The notes beneath the pieces were generated by a model. That model saw nothing but the letters and a program-made list of their open reading frames with translations, was not told the origin of the DNA and made no database searches. The translations under genes were made by a program, and so were the position numbers. A DNA stretch of 64,000 nt from Cryptomeria japonica. Lineage: Eukaryota > Streptophyta > Pinopsida > Cupressales > Cupressaceae. Shown one piece after another: positions 34,727 to 45,779 of this stretch (its first letter is position 1; every line of letters starts with the position of its first letter). The stretch lies in the NCBI RefSeq assembly GCF_030272615.1, contig NC_081409.1, forward strand, positions 22,818,260-22,882,259, written 5' to 3'.

Positions 34727-35547
34727 GACTTAGTGACATTCGGTTGCTTACCTTTTCTGATTTGACACATGTTGTCAGTGTGACCTTGATTTCCATAGTA
34801 GTTGCAAATAGGCTTCTTTCTTTTGATGTTATTCTTGTTTCCAGCTTGCTTTGATGATTCTCCTCTCTCGGTAGTATGAGTTTCCTTCTCGGTAGAGTCT
34901 TTTCCTTTGTAACTGAGTCCTGCATCTTTGTTGGGTCTTCTTGTATTCAGTTGCTCATCCAACATCTTTGATGCTTCATAACTCTTCTTGAGTGTTTCTT
35001 TGGATTTCTTCTCTGATTCAAGTTCATCGGTCAACCTTGATACTTCAAGTTTCAATGCTTGATTCTCATCATTTTTCAGAATTGCTTCATGATGTGCATA
35101 ACCTAGTTGATCTGACATATTTTGTTGAATTCTAGTCAACCTTGTGATTTCATCATTCTTATCAGATACTAAGACTTCAAATTTTTGTTTCTCTCTTTCT
35201 AGATCTCTTACTTTATCCTCGGTTGTCCTCAATGCATCAAGATTTTCAGTCATCTGTGTGCTGAAATATTCATGTTCTCTTTTCATTGCTTTCAGTTGAT
35301 CAGCCAGTGCTTTGTTCTTTTCTTTCAATAATCCAATCATTTCTTCAGTTTCTTCAGATATACTATTCTCAGATGATGTCTCAATTTGTTCCACTAACTC
35401 TTGAGAATCCTGCAAATCATCAGATAATCTTCTTCTTACTTTCAGAGATTTTTGCATTTGTCTTTGCATATCCACAATCACTTGATTAGCATGATCCAGT
35501 TCTTCTTGCAAATACACAATCCTCCGAGATTGTTTATAGCCTTCCAT
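34727..35547 (-). pseudogene. Element E ORF1, N-terminal part: coiled-coil gag-like protein
   Basis: ATG at 35547 (MEGYKQSRRIVYLQEELDHA), 50 bp after the primer site. Residues of about 5-200 form a long heptad-rich coiled coil, ending with SRLTDELESEKKSKETLKKS. A basic linker and a first knuckle, CNYYGNQGHTDNMC, follow, with the second Cys replaced by Tyr. The frame is intact up to the D insertion and continues at 27230. A long coiled coil before several knuckles differs from the Copia gag of C/D and may drive particle assembly. Confidence 0.85.
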
Positions 35548-35595
35548 TGATAAGATCTTTCTCTTTAGGCAGTTAAACCCTTTTCCAAGATTCAA

Positions 35596-35607
35596 GCTCT
35601 GATACCA
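35596..35607 (-). promoter_or_regulatory. Element E primer-binding site (initiator tRNA-Met)
   Basis: Minus strand TGGTATCAGAGC, 2 bp from the 5' LTR, identical to that of C. Shared priming fits mobilisation by C/D-type enzymes. Confidence 0.92.
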
Positions 35608-35609
35608 AT

Positions 35610-36751
35610 TGTTAGGCCCAATATGGAAAGCTAATGTACTGAGAGGGGAGGAGTGAATCAGTACTTCAAAAATTTTCTTGAATACTAACTTTACTGTTAT
35701 GCATAAACCGAATAGTGCAATAACATAATATAAAACTAAAACAAATAGATAACAATCATACATGATTCACTCCATAACACATATATTTTGGTTACGCAGA
35801 AACTCTTGGTTAGAGAGAAAAACTGCGGTGGGGATGGCACCCACAACTTCACTACTGTAATAATAAAGAGTGCTCGGTTAGAGCTACATGTTTAGCTATT
35901 TCTCATAGCTTACCCTGTTAGGAGTAACAAGATTTGTTAGATCTACCTTGCTAAAGGATTTCACAACACTTCATCTAAATGTTGCACTTGGTTAGAGGCT
36001 TTACAATTTATAGACTTGATTAGAGTCTTTTACCCTGTTAAAGGTTTCTCTTACAACTTCACAATATTACAATAAAATCATTACAAATATCTACAGCTTT
36101 ACATCTGAAATGATATAGTAGATTCTATATGCTTAGAATAAGTTACCTTGCTTATAGCATACCTTGGTAACCCATATAGTAACTCGGTAAACTCTTCTGT
36201 TTACTCCGTTCTTTAACTGTTCTCTGAAAACCTTCTCGGTGACCTCTGTGTCTCTGTAACAGTCTTTTTACACTCATGCACACACACACTTTTAATTCTT
36301 AACTCATGATGTATAAATAGATCTCTTATGACAGTGATCCATTCATTGCTTCGATCTTACAAATATGATTTATTGAATGAATAACCATGCAAATTATTTC
36401 ATTGGTTAAATGACCTCAAAATCATACACAATCTTTAAGTGCAATTTCCAATGTGATAACAGTTAAATGTGCCTCGATCTTGTAACACGTTTTCATATGC
36501 ATGTCCAGGTTCAATGAATCTAGTAACACGTTTCACTCGGTGTATATCAACTCAGTGTGTCATCTTTGCTACTCGGTAAACATGAAATGATACTCGGTAG
36601 ACAACTCGGTGTATACTACGTTTTGAGACTTACTTTCTTCTGTAACCGACTAGACTGTGCATACCGACTGAATATCTCGGTAGAGATAACCGACTAGAGT
36701 ATATAGAATAACTTTGACATGAAACTAATGGCAACTTGATAAGTAGTAACA
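35610..36751 (-). repeat. Element E 5' LTR
   Basis: 1142 bp. On the minus strand it starts TGTTACTACTTATC and ends GGGCCTAACA. CTCGGT/ACCGAG motifs recur (for example 36177-36245 and 36535-36610). The plus-strand start carries GAGAGGGGAGGAGTGAATCA. Confidence 0.93.
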
Positions 36752-36756
36752 ATTAC

Positions 36757-37264
36757 CTATGCAGTGGGAGTTTCTAGGCGTGTATGTGACATGTATTGCA
36801 CTTGGAGCTTATGATTGCATATTATAGGTTGTATATGTTGATGATATGAGATTCACTTGATATGTATATCTTGAAGGTATGGATAGTTGGATGTGTTAGC
36901 ACTAGCTTTGGGTGCTATTTCAGCTACGATGATTGGTTCTTGACATCTACCGATGCATTTGTTACCTTTGGATTGAGAGTTTGGGTTTGGATATTAGTTG
37001 AGATGGGACTTATCATTTGTTGTGATAGATTGTGTGGCTTTCTCTTTGGATGGCCTTTTCTATGTCCAATGGTAGTGGCATGGTCAAGGTTGGGAGCATT
37101 CATGTATGAGATGGTGGTCATTTTGTTTCTTGTTGCAGGTATCTTGATGGAGTACATGGAGCACTTGGATTCCATGATGGTATATGTGTTGGAGGGTTTG
37201 TTATCTTGTTCATGTTGTGGTTACTTATTGCCCCGTTACGCAATGTATATAACAAGTGAGAGAA
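36757..37264 (+). other. Element B internal region, last segment, non-coding
   Basis: T/G-rich, like the other B segments. The final purine-rich AAGTGAGAGAA before TGTTGGG at 37265 may be a weak polypurine tract. An open stretch from 36862 to 37278 shows no domain and runs into the LTR. Confidence 0.55.
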
Positions 37265-37975
37265 TGTTGGGTAAATAGGTGTTGTACACCTTGCATAATA
37301 ATTTTTATAATTGTAATATTTATTTATTATGTGAGTTTCCCATGGACATGTAATGTAATATTTATTTATTTGATGTTGCACATGGACGTGTGACATGTAG
37401 AGATTCTTTGGGAATATTTTCGAGACCACTTGATGAGTTTTATTGTAACATTGAGATATATTGTATTCATTTAATATTGGGGAAATAAATTTGATAAAGT
37501 ACCCAATACTAGATGTGGGGTCAATGGGGTAGGTAGCCCATGGTATTTGCACGTGGTTTTGATGTAATACAACTTGGTGGTTTTGTGGGAGCTTGTGTCT
37601 ATAAAAGCAACCACAAGGGTAGTTGTTTGAGTAAACCAGAGAGCTAGGTTAGCCAAGTTTAGCATTTGTGGAGGTTGGAAGCATGGCGTGAGATGTCTGG
37701 TTACATGCTTGTTCAAATGGTGTGCTTGTTGATTGTTGGGTTTCGAAGGATTTCACAGTTGTATTGTAATGTTGCATTGCTGAATAATACATAGTGATTG
37801 ATTCTTTTGGAGGCTGAGTTTTTCCCTCATGATGGTTTTGTCAAGGTATATCTTGTGTCATCTTTGATGGGTATGTTGTCTATTCTTTGCATGTGGATTC
37901 TATGTGATTATTTTGTTGAAATCTAAACTGGGTTATGTGGAAATTGTCATAAAGTTGGTTGCAAGTTTCCTTACA
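37265..37975 (+). repeat. Element B 3' LTR
   Basis: 711 bp counterpart of 786-1501, followed immediately by the CACTT target duplication and the resumed gag of element A. Confidence 0.93.
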
Positions 37976-39178
37976 CACTTCTAAACTAGTAGGAACCCTA
38001 AAGTTTGATTGTGTTAGCAGCAACTTAATGAATGAGGATCTGTGACGAAAATAAATTACATAAAACCAAGGAGGAGAAGCCTTTACTACAATTGATTGTG
38101 ATAGAAAAATTGATCTAAACCATGAACAACATTCAAGGTCAAGAGGCTGATCAAAGTCAAAAAGAGGTAGGTTGATGTGTTATCATTGTGGAAAGGCAAG
38201 ACACATGAAAAAGTAATGTCGAATCTAGAAGAGAGAACAAAAGGATAAAAAATCAACCAATACAAATAAGAAATCAGCTAGCACAAAGGAAGGTGAGAGC
38301 ACAACCATAGTTTCAGATAATGAGGTTTTATTTATTGTTTCAATGGAAGATGCATTTTTATATACCTCTAGCTATAGCATTGATTTGATTCTTGACTCTA
38401 GAGCATCTCACCATGTAACCCCAAACAAAGACAATTTTATTATGTATAATCCTAGTAATTATGGTAGAGTGCACTTGGGAAACAATCATTTTTGTAACAT
38501 TGTTGGAGTGGGAGATGTCCAATTCAAGACAAAGGATGGACAATATATTTTACTAAAATAGGTTAGGCATGTTCTAGAGATGCGCATGAGTTGAATTTTT
38601 ATAGGACGTTTGGATGATAAAGGTTGCTAAACGAGTTTTGGAAAAGGTGGTTGGAAAATTTGTAAAGGGACACTACTCATGGCTAGAAGATCCAAGGCAG
38701 GAACATTGACATTAAGAGCAATAGAAGTGAAATCAGATGTTGCTTTTGTTGCAAAAGAATAATTCCCAACAAATTTATGGCATAATCATTTGGGTCATAT
38801 GAGTGAGAAGGGCCTAAAAACCCTCATGGACAAAAAATTGCTGCTAGGTTTAAAATCTTATAATCTTGATCTTTGTGAGCATTTTATTTATGGTAGGCAA
38901 TGAAGTGTTTCATTCCTTAGAGGTGGTCATGAGTGGAAAACAAATTTGTTAGAATTGATACATTATGATGTATTTGGGCTAGTAAAAATTAGGTCATTAG
39001 GAGGAGCCTCATACTTTGTACATTTATAGATGATGCATCTAGGAAGGTTTGGGCCTACCCTATGAAAATCAAAGATGAGGTATTCAAGATATTTCAGAAG
39101 TTTCATGTTGTTGTTGAAAGAGAGACTAATAAATTACTCAAGTGTTTGAGAACATATGATGGTGGAGATTATTGTTCC
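37976..39178 (+). pseudogene. Element A gag end, zinc knuckle, protease and integrase N-terminus
   Basis: Resumes A gag with TLKFDCVSSNLMNEDL. A CCHC knuckle CYHCGKARHMKK-stop-C lies near 38179. Protease reads LILDSRASHHVTPNKDNF at about 38383 (DSR for the usual DSG). The pre-integrase WHNHLGHMSEKGL is near 38780. The integrase core is frameshifted, with LIHYDVFGL, and it breaks at the F insertion inside the second catalytic region (TYDGGDYCS). Heavily decayed. Confidence 0.85.
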
Positions 39179-39629
39179 TGTTGGTACCTATAAAATTATG
39201 AGGGTTTAGGGTTTTTGCTTTTCCAGTGAAAACATTTAGAAAATAAAACCTTTGTAGCGCATTGTTGTAATTCATATTGAACTTGAACCTTTGAACCTTT
39301 TTGGTTCAAAGTTCAAGGTTCAATCGTTTCTCTTGTGTGAGTTGTGACTTTGTAATATATTTTACTAAGCAAGTGAAAATGCATTATGTCTGTTTTGAAC
39401 CATTTGCAAATCGGTTCAAGGTTCAAGGTTCAAAATGTCCCTTTTCTTTTGATTAAAAGTCTTTGCTCATCATTTTTCCACTTAAGCAGAAGGTTTTGTG
39501 TGTCATCAAGAGGGGGGCCCTTTTAAGTCTAGGCTTGGGTGGGTTCTGATAAATTTTAATTCTGCCTAAGTCTAATGTCTTTTCCTATGTATCTGTCGGG
39601 CTTCCTAAAGATCAAGCAGGTTCATGTTG

Positions 39630-41310
39630 ATCTTGCAGTTGTTCCTATACCACAACCCAAAAGTGCTCGATGGTTATTCACCGCGACATGGCGAATAAGT
39701 GGTGGGACCCATGAGAAAGGTGTGAAGCGCAGAAAGTCCAAGAAGATCAGAAGTCAAGTTTTCAGACTATCCCAATGACCCGATGGAAAGGGCCAAGGCG
39801 AACCTTTTATCCCACATTGGCCGCAGGGAGGAGCATTTCAGTATTTTGTGCAAGGCCACATATATCCAAAGTGTCCAAGCTTACGGGCTTTTGGTAAGTG
39901 GCAGCTCAGAAGCGGTGGGCCCCTGTGCGCATCTCAAAGTGCCCAAAATTTTGCAGTAAAAGGGCAAGTTAAACATCAAGCAAGTTGAATGCAAATCCAC
40001 GACCATCGCTATACTTCCATGCGAAGGTGATCGACTGTTAATGTTCACGACTTGGCGACTGATGAGGTGGCAGACAAGTGGCAGACACGTGGTGACATCG
40101 TGGCATAGGATGTAGCTACTCAGAGGGCTAAGGGTCAAGCAGTTCAAGAAAGATAAACGATGATCAAGATGGATCCAAGGGTTGTCGCTATGTTGAGAAG
40201 CTAAAGGTCGAGCAATTTGGGAAGATCTGACGGTCGGGCGAGATGCTCTAATGGTTGTCACCATGTGAAAGTGCTCGCCAAATATCCCATGCAACTTGGT
40301 GACAAAGAACGTGCACTAAAAGGAAAGTGGACCAGGTGTTAAGGATCGAGCAGCTTGAGGGAAGATCTACGGATGTTGCTATATTGCCATGTGAAGATGC
40401 CTGATAGTTATCACCTGCAACATAGCATCTGACCAGGTGGCAGTTGAGGTGGTAGTCCAGGCGGGCTTTGGCTTAATCTGGATGTGCCACATAGCGAGAG
40501 TATAGGAAGAATCAGGGCGGGCCCAAGTCTAGTGGCAATTCCAAGGTGGCGGGTAGATGAATCCAAAGGCAAGTCAGGATGTGCCATGTGTCGAACCCTC
40601 CAAAAAAGAAAGTGATAATGGGAGCCGCTCAGGTGAGGTAAAAGAAGGACAATTTAGGGCAGATCAATGGTAATCTGAGGCAGATCAACGATTGTTGCCA
40701 AGTTGCAATGGAAAGTTTCTCAATGGCTAAAAGCCACGACTTGGCGACCAAGCAGTTGGGCCCAATGGAGAAGAAGAGCAGTCCGAAGGAAGTAAAGAAC
40801 AAGCAAGTTCAAAGAAGATCTATGGTCGTCGCCATACCATAAGATGAAGGTGCTCAAATGTTAATGGCCATGACCTGGCGACTGATGAAGTGGCAAGACA
40901 GGTGGAGTCTAGAGGGACTCATGAGAAAACCTGGAGGTGACATGTGGACGATATTTGCGAGGGTTAACTTTTGCCCAGATATGGATTTGTCAAATATCAG
41001 TGGATGGATCTCGATCTGAGGAATCTGATTTTGCAGTCAAGTGTAACCCACGGCAAGTATTTTTGGGATAGTGACCTTGGGATCTCGGAGTTTATTCTTC
41101 AGTCAGAAAGATTGGATTTTCTACAGGCCAAGTACAGTAGTGATTAAGTTTTTAAAATCCCGAGACTAGGTGGTGGGGCCTATTTCTAAGCGATTACTCA
41201 GGGAAGTTAAAAGGCGTGTTAGTTTCCCATGATCGAATGGTTGTCGTTATACCACAATGGAATCTCATCCAAACTTTAAAGGTCGTGACTTGGAAACTAA
41301 AGGAAAAGTG
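39630..41310 (+). repeat. F 5' LTR module array with paired GCGAC half-sites
   Basis: About seven diverged modules: GGTYGTCGCTATACC, then AAGTGCTC, then a paired site such as GCGACATGGCGAAT (39692) or CGACTTGGCGACT (about 40050, 40737). Others lie near 40305, 40410, 40875 and 41285. Half-sites are GCGAC where K has GCGAA. Confidence 0.7.
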
Positions 41311-41335
41311 CTAAGAGAGAAGGCCTCCTGATCCA

Positions 41336-41566
41336 TTGGCACCAAAGAAATTTAAATATTCAAAAGAAATATCGACAGAGCTATGCAAGTTGCATATGAC
41401 ATTGCTTCAAGATGAAAATGGGTTGGTGAGGGGCATCCAACAGATCTTTAGGGAGATATGCAAAGAACATAATGGTGCATCGCTCTGTGTCTTCTTAGAT
41501 AACAGCTCATCAATGCTCTGGCACAAGATGATCCACTGACATTATGAAGTTGCCTATTGTTGCAAC
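41336..41566 (+). pseudogene. Short LTR-internal reading frame, F 5' LTR copy
   Basis: Reads KFKYSKEISTELCKLHMTLL, with a stop after LWHKMIH at 41537. The 3' LTR copy (53078-53359) stays open longer. It begins with TTG rather than ATG. It lies at the same relative place in the LTR as the large ORF of K, just after the module array. Confidence 0.45.
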
Positions 41567-42543
41567 CATTTTTGGGTAATAGGAGCCTGCCCTTTTGGCC
41601 ATCTTCCAAATGAATGCGCAGTGAATTAATGAAGCACGCATCCCAAAAAGAATGTTAGATTTCTCCCTCAACTTCAATGGCACAAAAATGTAACGTTTGC
41701 AATAAATGATTTCTATAAAAGGATACCAAGGCTACCTAGAAAAGGGACACAAATTTTTGTAGCTAAACTCTAGCAAAATAATACAGGCCTTTGTCTTAGC
41801 AATTTTTGAGTCAAAAATGAAGTACATGTAACCTTCTGACAAAGGAATGAAATATACAGTCCAGAGAATTTAAATTCAGATTTGTATTGTCTCTATGTCA
41901 TTGTACTGGTGTTCATTTCGTTTAAGTAATCAAGGATTTCTTATTTGAATGATTTGTTAGGCATCTAATGACATTGTTTTGAGTCATTTTATTAAGGATA
42001 AAAATTTAAAATACTTTGAACAAAGTCATTGATATCAGTACTCTTGGTGTGGATTGGATGATGAATTCTAATGTAGATTAGGACTTTGTGTATGTCAAGC
42101 ATATTCAAAGTTGATAGATCAAGAACTTGTGATTTGTGTGCTAGTTTCTCTTTTCAGGTTGCAGTCTGTTGTAGATGACTCTGTTGCCCGGATAAGGCAC
42201 TAGTTTATCTGTTTGTTTTTTATGCATTTTGTGATCCTTTTAAAAAAAAGTCAAATCAATTTTCCATTTAGGTTAGTTGTACTAGTTAGTAAGGAAAGTT
42301 TGCAAGAATTTACACTAGTTTTCTACAAACCATTTACTATTTTTGCGAGAAAATAGTCTTTAAAAGGGTTCACCTGCCCAAGCTTTTGTAAGATTAAAGT
42401 ATAGGAGGTTTCCTAATTCTGGAACCTCATATTGTTGTCTTTATTTCAAAATTTTGTTGTTCTCTTCCATTGCAACACAAAGGCAGTAATTTTCACTTTT
42501 AAAGAGAAGAAACATAAGTTTTCAAAATGGAGAACAACAAAAT

Positions 42544-42561
42544 TGGCAACTCTGCTGGGGA
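42544..42561 (+). promoter_or_regulatory. Element F primer-binding site, plus two downstream look-alikes
   Basis: TGGCAACTCTGCTGGGGA starts 4 bp after the LTR; similar to the tRNA-Arg-type sites described for Ogre/Tat elements (from memory). TGGTGACTCCAATGGGGA recurs at 42649-42666 within a similar 30-bp context, and TGGCAACTCTGAAG at 42848-42861. Confidence 0.8.
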
Positions 42562-42918
42562 TTGAATGAACTGTTGGGAATCTCTGGTTAAGAAAGATTT
42601 GTTTAATATATAGTTGAGGTTACCCCATCTGAGTCACCACAACAAAATTGGTGACTCCAATGGGGAGTGATCTAAAGATCTCTGGTTTGGACTATTGAAT
42701 CAGATTGTAATTGAGTTTAATCCTTGATCTATCTCATAGCATCTTAGAATACTATTCAGTTCTTTTCTAAAGATCAACAGTTTCATTCTTAGGTGTCTTG
42801 TAAGTGATTCACTGTGTTAAAATATATTTTATTCCCAAGATATTGGGTGGCAACTCTGAAGTAAAAAAAACCAGTTTTCTTTTAGAAAAAATCACTTTAA
42901 CTTCACAAGATTAGCAAG

Positions 42919-44830
42919 ATGAATAGGAGAAGGAATACTAGATCTTATATGAAGAAAAACCCTTAAGAGAAGTTGCATGAAGGATTACCTAAACTAGTCA
43001 AGAAGGCCTGGAGAGGAACTATTATTCCTGATCAGTCAAGTCAATCATGGAAATAGAAGAGCAATCATACAGGTAATTCTTTTGAGCATCCCATATATGC
43101 AAGGTCCAATGCCTCTTCTCATGACTCTGACCATGATATTATGGGTTTTCGTGTTGGCCTATTTGGCACTATTGATGATATCCAAACCTTTCACCAAAGA
43201 TTGTCTAATGCCAATGTTTCTGGGAGAGATAGGCATAGTACAAGTAATAGAGCCAGTTCCATTCCCAAAACTATGGAAGGAAATATTAGCCTGATTGATA
43301 TGGACCAGTTAAATGTGTCTGATTCAGAGGAAACTTTTCTAGACCAAGATGAAGTGTCTCAGGAGATTGAGGCACTAAATCAGAGAGTACATCAATTGAT
43401 TACCATAAGAAAAAAGAAAGATAAGGAAAAGGAGAATGAAACCAAAGCCAAACTCATTGAAAGAGATAGGTTATTAAGACAAATTATGGAGCTTGAGTTG
43501 TTTTCTCAAGAAGAACCTAGGAGTAAAGAGCAAGGTCCTGTTATTAGGGAAATCTTTGATCCAGAAATTCTTTCTGCACCTAAAGTTGCAATACAACCTA
43601 GTTGGGAGGTTCACAGTGATCCTCAACCTACCAAACCTATTGTTGACAAAGGAAAGTAGAAAGTAGTGGAGAATAGATCTATGGGTCTAGTGTTAGGAAG
43701 TGCAGAAGGACCCCAGGGAATGATGTCGCATGAAATTGAGGTAGAAAGGATAAGGAAATTAAATGAAGACCTGCAAAGGGAGTTAGAGAAGGCTGAAATA
43801 GAAGCACTTAATGCCGAATTCAGGAGAAAGATACGATGCTTGAAAGATCCTCCTATAACTTTCCCACCTGTAGATCATAGTGATCCTATGTCCCAACATA
43901 CTTCTGCCTCTTTGTTAACCAATAATAAAAACAAGTGCTATCCCACCCGTCAGCCAATCTAAAGATGCTACCCCAAATATTTCTACTATTCCTCCAAATA
44001 CACTTCCAGCAAATCAAGCGAGTCACGGATTACCCCATAATCAAAGCCATCAAAATCCTAGAGTTGGCGGATCAAGTCCAAGGGTGAATACTGGAAACAA
44101 CTTTATTGGAAATCAGATTCAAAGGAGACTGATAAATGTTGAGTTGTATAGGCCATTGTATTTTGATGGAATTCCCAGATATCCAAACCATGTCCCTATT
44201 GAAATGAGGGATAAACTCTAGAAGTTTGTTGGGAATAATGCTCTTAGTGCTGAAGAGCATTTGAAATCTTTTGGTGACATGATTAATGACTATGAAATTG
44301 CACATGAAGATGTCATCATGAAGCTATTTGTGTAATCCTTGATTGAGGATGCTAGAGATTGGTACAAAGGGTTACTTGTGGACAGTGTAGGTTCTTGGGA
44401 AAAGTTCAAAAATTGATTTCAAGAGCAATATGGAGATAAGAAAAATGTGAGCTTCATGCTCAATGAATTTAACAACATCAGGAAATCTGATAATGAAGTC
44501 GTCACAGATTTTAATGCAAGGTTTCAAAAGGCAATGCGTAGACTTTTTAAGTGATGAGGTTAGATGAAAATGTGTATCTAACTACCTACTATAATGCATT
44601 TGACCCCAAAATGGATTACATTCTCAGAGATAAGAACCCACATAGCTTGAGAGATTCTTTAAGAATTTCCATTAATGTAGAGAGTAATAGAAAAGCATCA
44701 GGTAAAGTGGGAAGAAGGACTAATGGAAGATTGTGGCAGGAACAAAAATCACAACAAAATAAATCCTCCAAAGAAGAGGATAAGATAGAAAAATTAATGA
44801 CCGCGGTCAAGGATCTTACTACTTAAGTAA
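42919..44830 (+). pseudogene. Element F gag, N-terminal region and core
   Basis: ATG at 42919 (MNRRRNTRSYMKKNP) is soon stopped, but the same frame runs on to 43962. It holds MGFRVGLFGTIDDIQTFHQ and a Lys/Glu-rich coiled coil (EALNQRVHQLITIRKKKDKE). A frameshift near 43930 leads to the gag core: YFDGIPRYPNHVP, EHLKSFGDMINDYEI, DARDWYKGLL, FQEQYGDKKNV. Double stops near 44553 precede LDENVYLTTYYNAFDPKMDY. The core matches the plant Ty3/Gypsy retrotransposon gag family. It packages element RNA. Confidence 0.85.
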
Positions 44831-45779
44831 GTAAACCTGAGAAACCTCACTATAATTGGCAAGACAGACCTACTAGATTGCATGATATGCCATATAACAC
44901 TGCATGGAAAGATGGAAACCTGTGCAAGATAGATCAAAAGGTACACAAAATCAAAATACCTCTGACCCTTTGAAGGGAGGAAATATGCATAATTTGGAAA
45001 ATACCTCGTGGTGTATGGCATGTGACGGGCCACATTCCCCTTATCAGTGTGTTGTGGCTCAAACTATAAATGAATCAATGAGAAGTGAGGATGAACCTGC
45101 AGTTAATATGTTTGAGTATATAGTGGAAACTGACTGAGAGTCTTTAGAAGATGAAGCAAGTGAATATGATGTCTCAAGAAGCAATGCAAATTACCAAGAG
45201 CAATTGACAATTGATTGGCATCCCACTTTGAATATAGTCACAATAGAAGATCAAGAGATTCACCTTAGAAGCCCTAGTGAGGAGGAAGTCAAGAATCTCA
45301 CTAAGGCTGCAATAGCTAAAGCTAAGCATAATTATAATCTGAGAAGAAGCAAAGATGATGGAAGTCAAGGTATGCCCGGTTCTCTGTTTTTTAGAGAAAC
45401 TTCTTCTAAGAGGTCCACTAAGAACAAAACTTCTGTCAAAGATAATCAGACTAAAGGTGACCAGTCAAGTAGTTCAGCAGAACCTAGTATTGTTGATACA
45501 ACTAGATGTAAGGAAGAAACCACTGGTGACAAGAGAACAAGTCACCAGAAGACAGAAAATGTTAACACTATTTTTTATATGACTCAAGCTTTAACACATA
45601 TGAAGGTTTTAGTACCTTTGATAGAGCTACTAAAAATAAAAGAACATAGAGAGATTGCCTTTTCTCCGATTTCAAGTATATTAGATGGAGATGCTTCTTC
45701 TAAAAGGGGAAATGCAAAGGATGAGAAGGATCAAGAACAAGGAGTCCCGGAAGTTTACGTGGTCACCACTATTAACTAA
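44831..45779 (+). pseudogene. Element F gag C-terminal region with atypical knuckle
   Basis: Contains WCMACDGPHSPYQC near 45015, a CX2CX3HX4C knuckle with one residue fewer between Cys and His than normal. Then come an acidic stretch, ITKEDQEIHL-like text (TIEDQEIHLRSPSEEEVKNL) and a Ser/Lys-rich linker leading to the protease in the same frame. One stop lies at 45135 and the last at 45777. Confidence 0.75.

Larger units (their letters stand above)
21243..36751 (-). mobile_element. Element E: non-autonomous LTR retrotransposon with zinc-knuckle gag and a large second ORF
   Basis: A minus-strand element with two LTRs of 1142 bp each (21243-22384, 35610-36751), exact target duplication ATTAC (21238-21242, 36752-36756), an initiator-Met primer site and a clean polypurine tract. 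Element D sits inside its first gene. Order: 5' LTR, PBS, ORF1 (coiled coil and multiple CCHC knuckles), ORF2 (unknown), PPT, 3' LTR. No protease, RT or integrase was found. The LTRs resemble those of C and D in several blocks, suggesting that a C/D-type Copia element supplied the enzymes. Confidence 0.92.
786..37975 (+). mobile_element. Element B: long non-coding LTR retrotransposon (LARD-like), host of J, C, I, K and E
   Basis: Two LTRs (786-1501 and 37265-37975), each TG...CA, start with TGTTGGG and end with TTTCCTTACA. They are flanked by an exact 5-bp target duplication CACTT (781-785 and 37976-37980). A primer-binding site complementary to initiator tRNA-Met follows the left LTR. Excluding the elements nested in it, the internal region is about 4.3 kb of T/G-rich sequence without a recognisable protein. 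That fits a large retrotransposon derivative moved in trans. The partner supplying its proteins cannot be named from this window. Confidence 0.9.
39179..42539 (+). repeat. Element F 5' LTR
   Basis: 3361 bp, shorter than the 3' LTR because about 960 bp (50969-51927 of the 3' copy) and about 52 bp (near 53450) are missing. The start carries GGGTTTAGGGTTTTT and GGTTCAAGGTTC repeats; the middle carries the module array; the end carries GATAAGGCAC and GGAGAACAACA. Confidence 0.93.

Noticed and set aside
36862..37278. 138-codon hydrophobic frame in element B
   Set aside because: Runs into the B LTR, and its hydrophobicity follows from T-rich DNA; not seen elsewhere.
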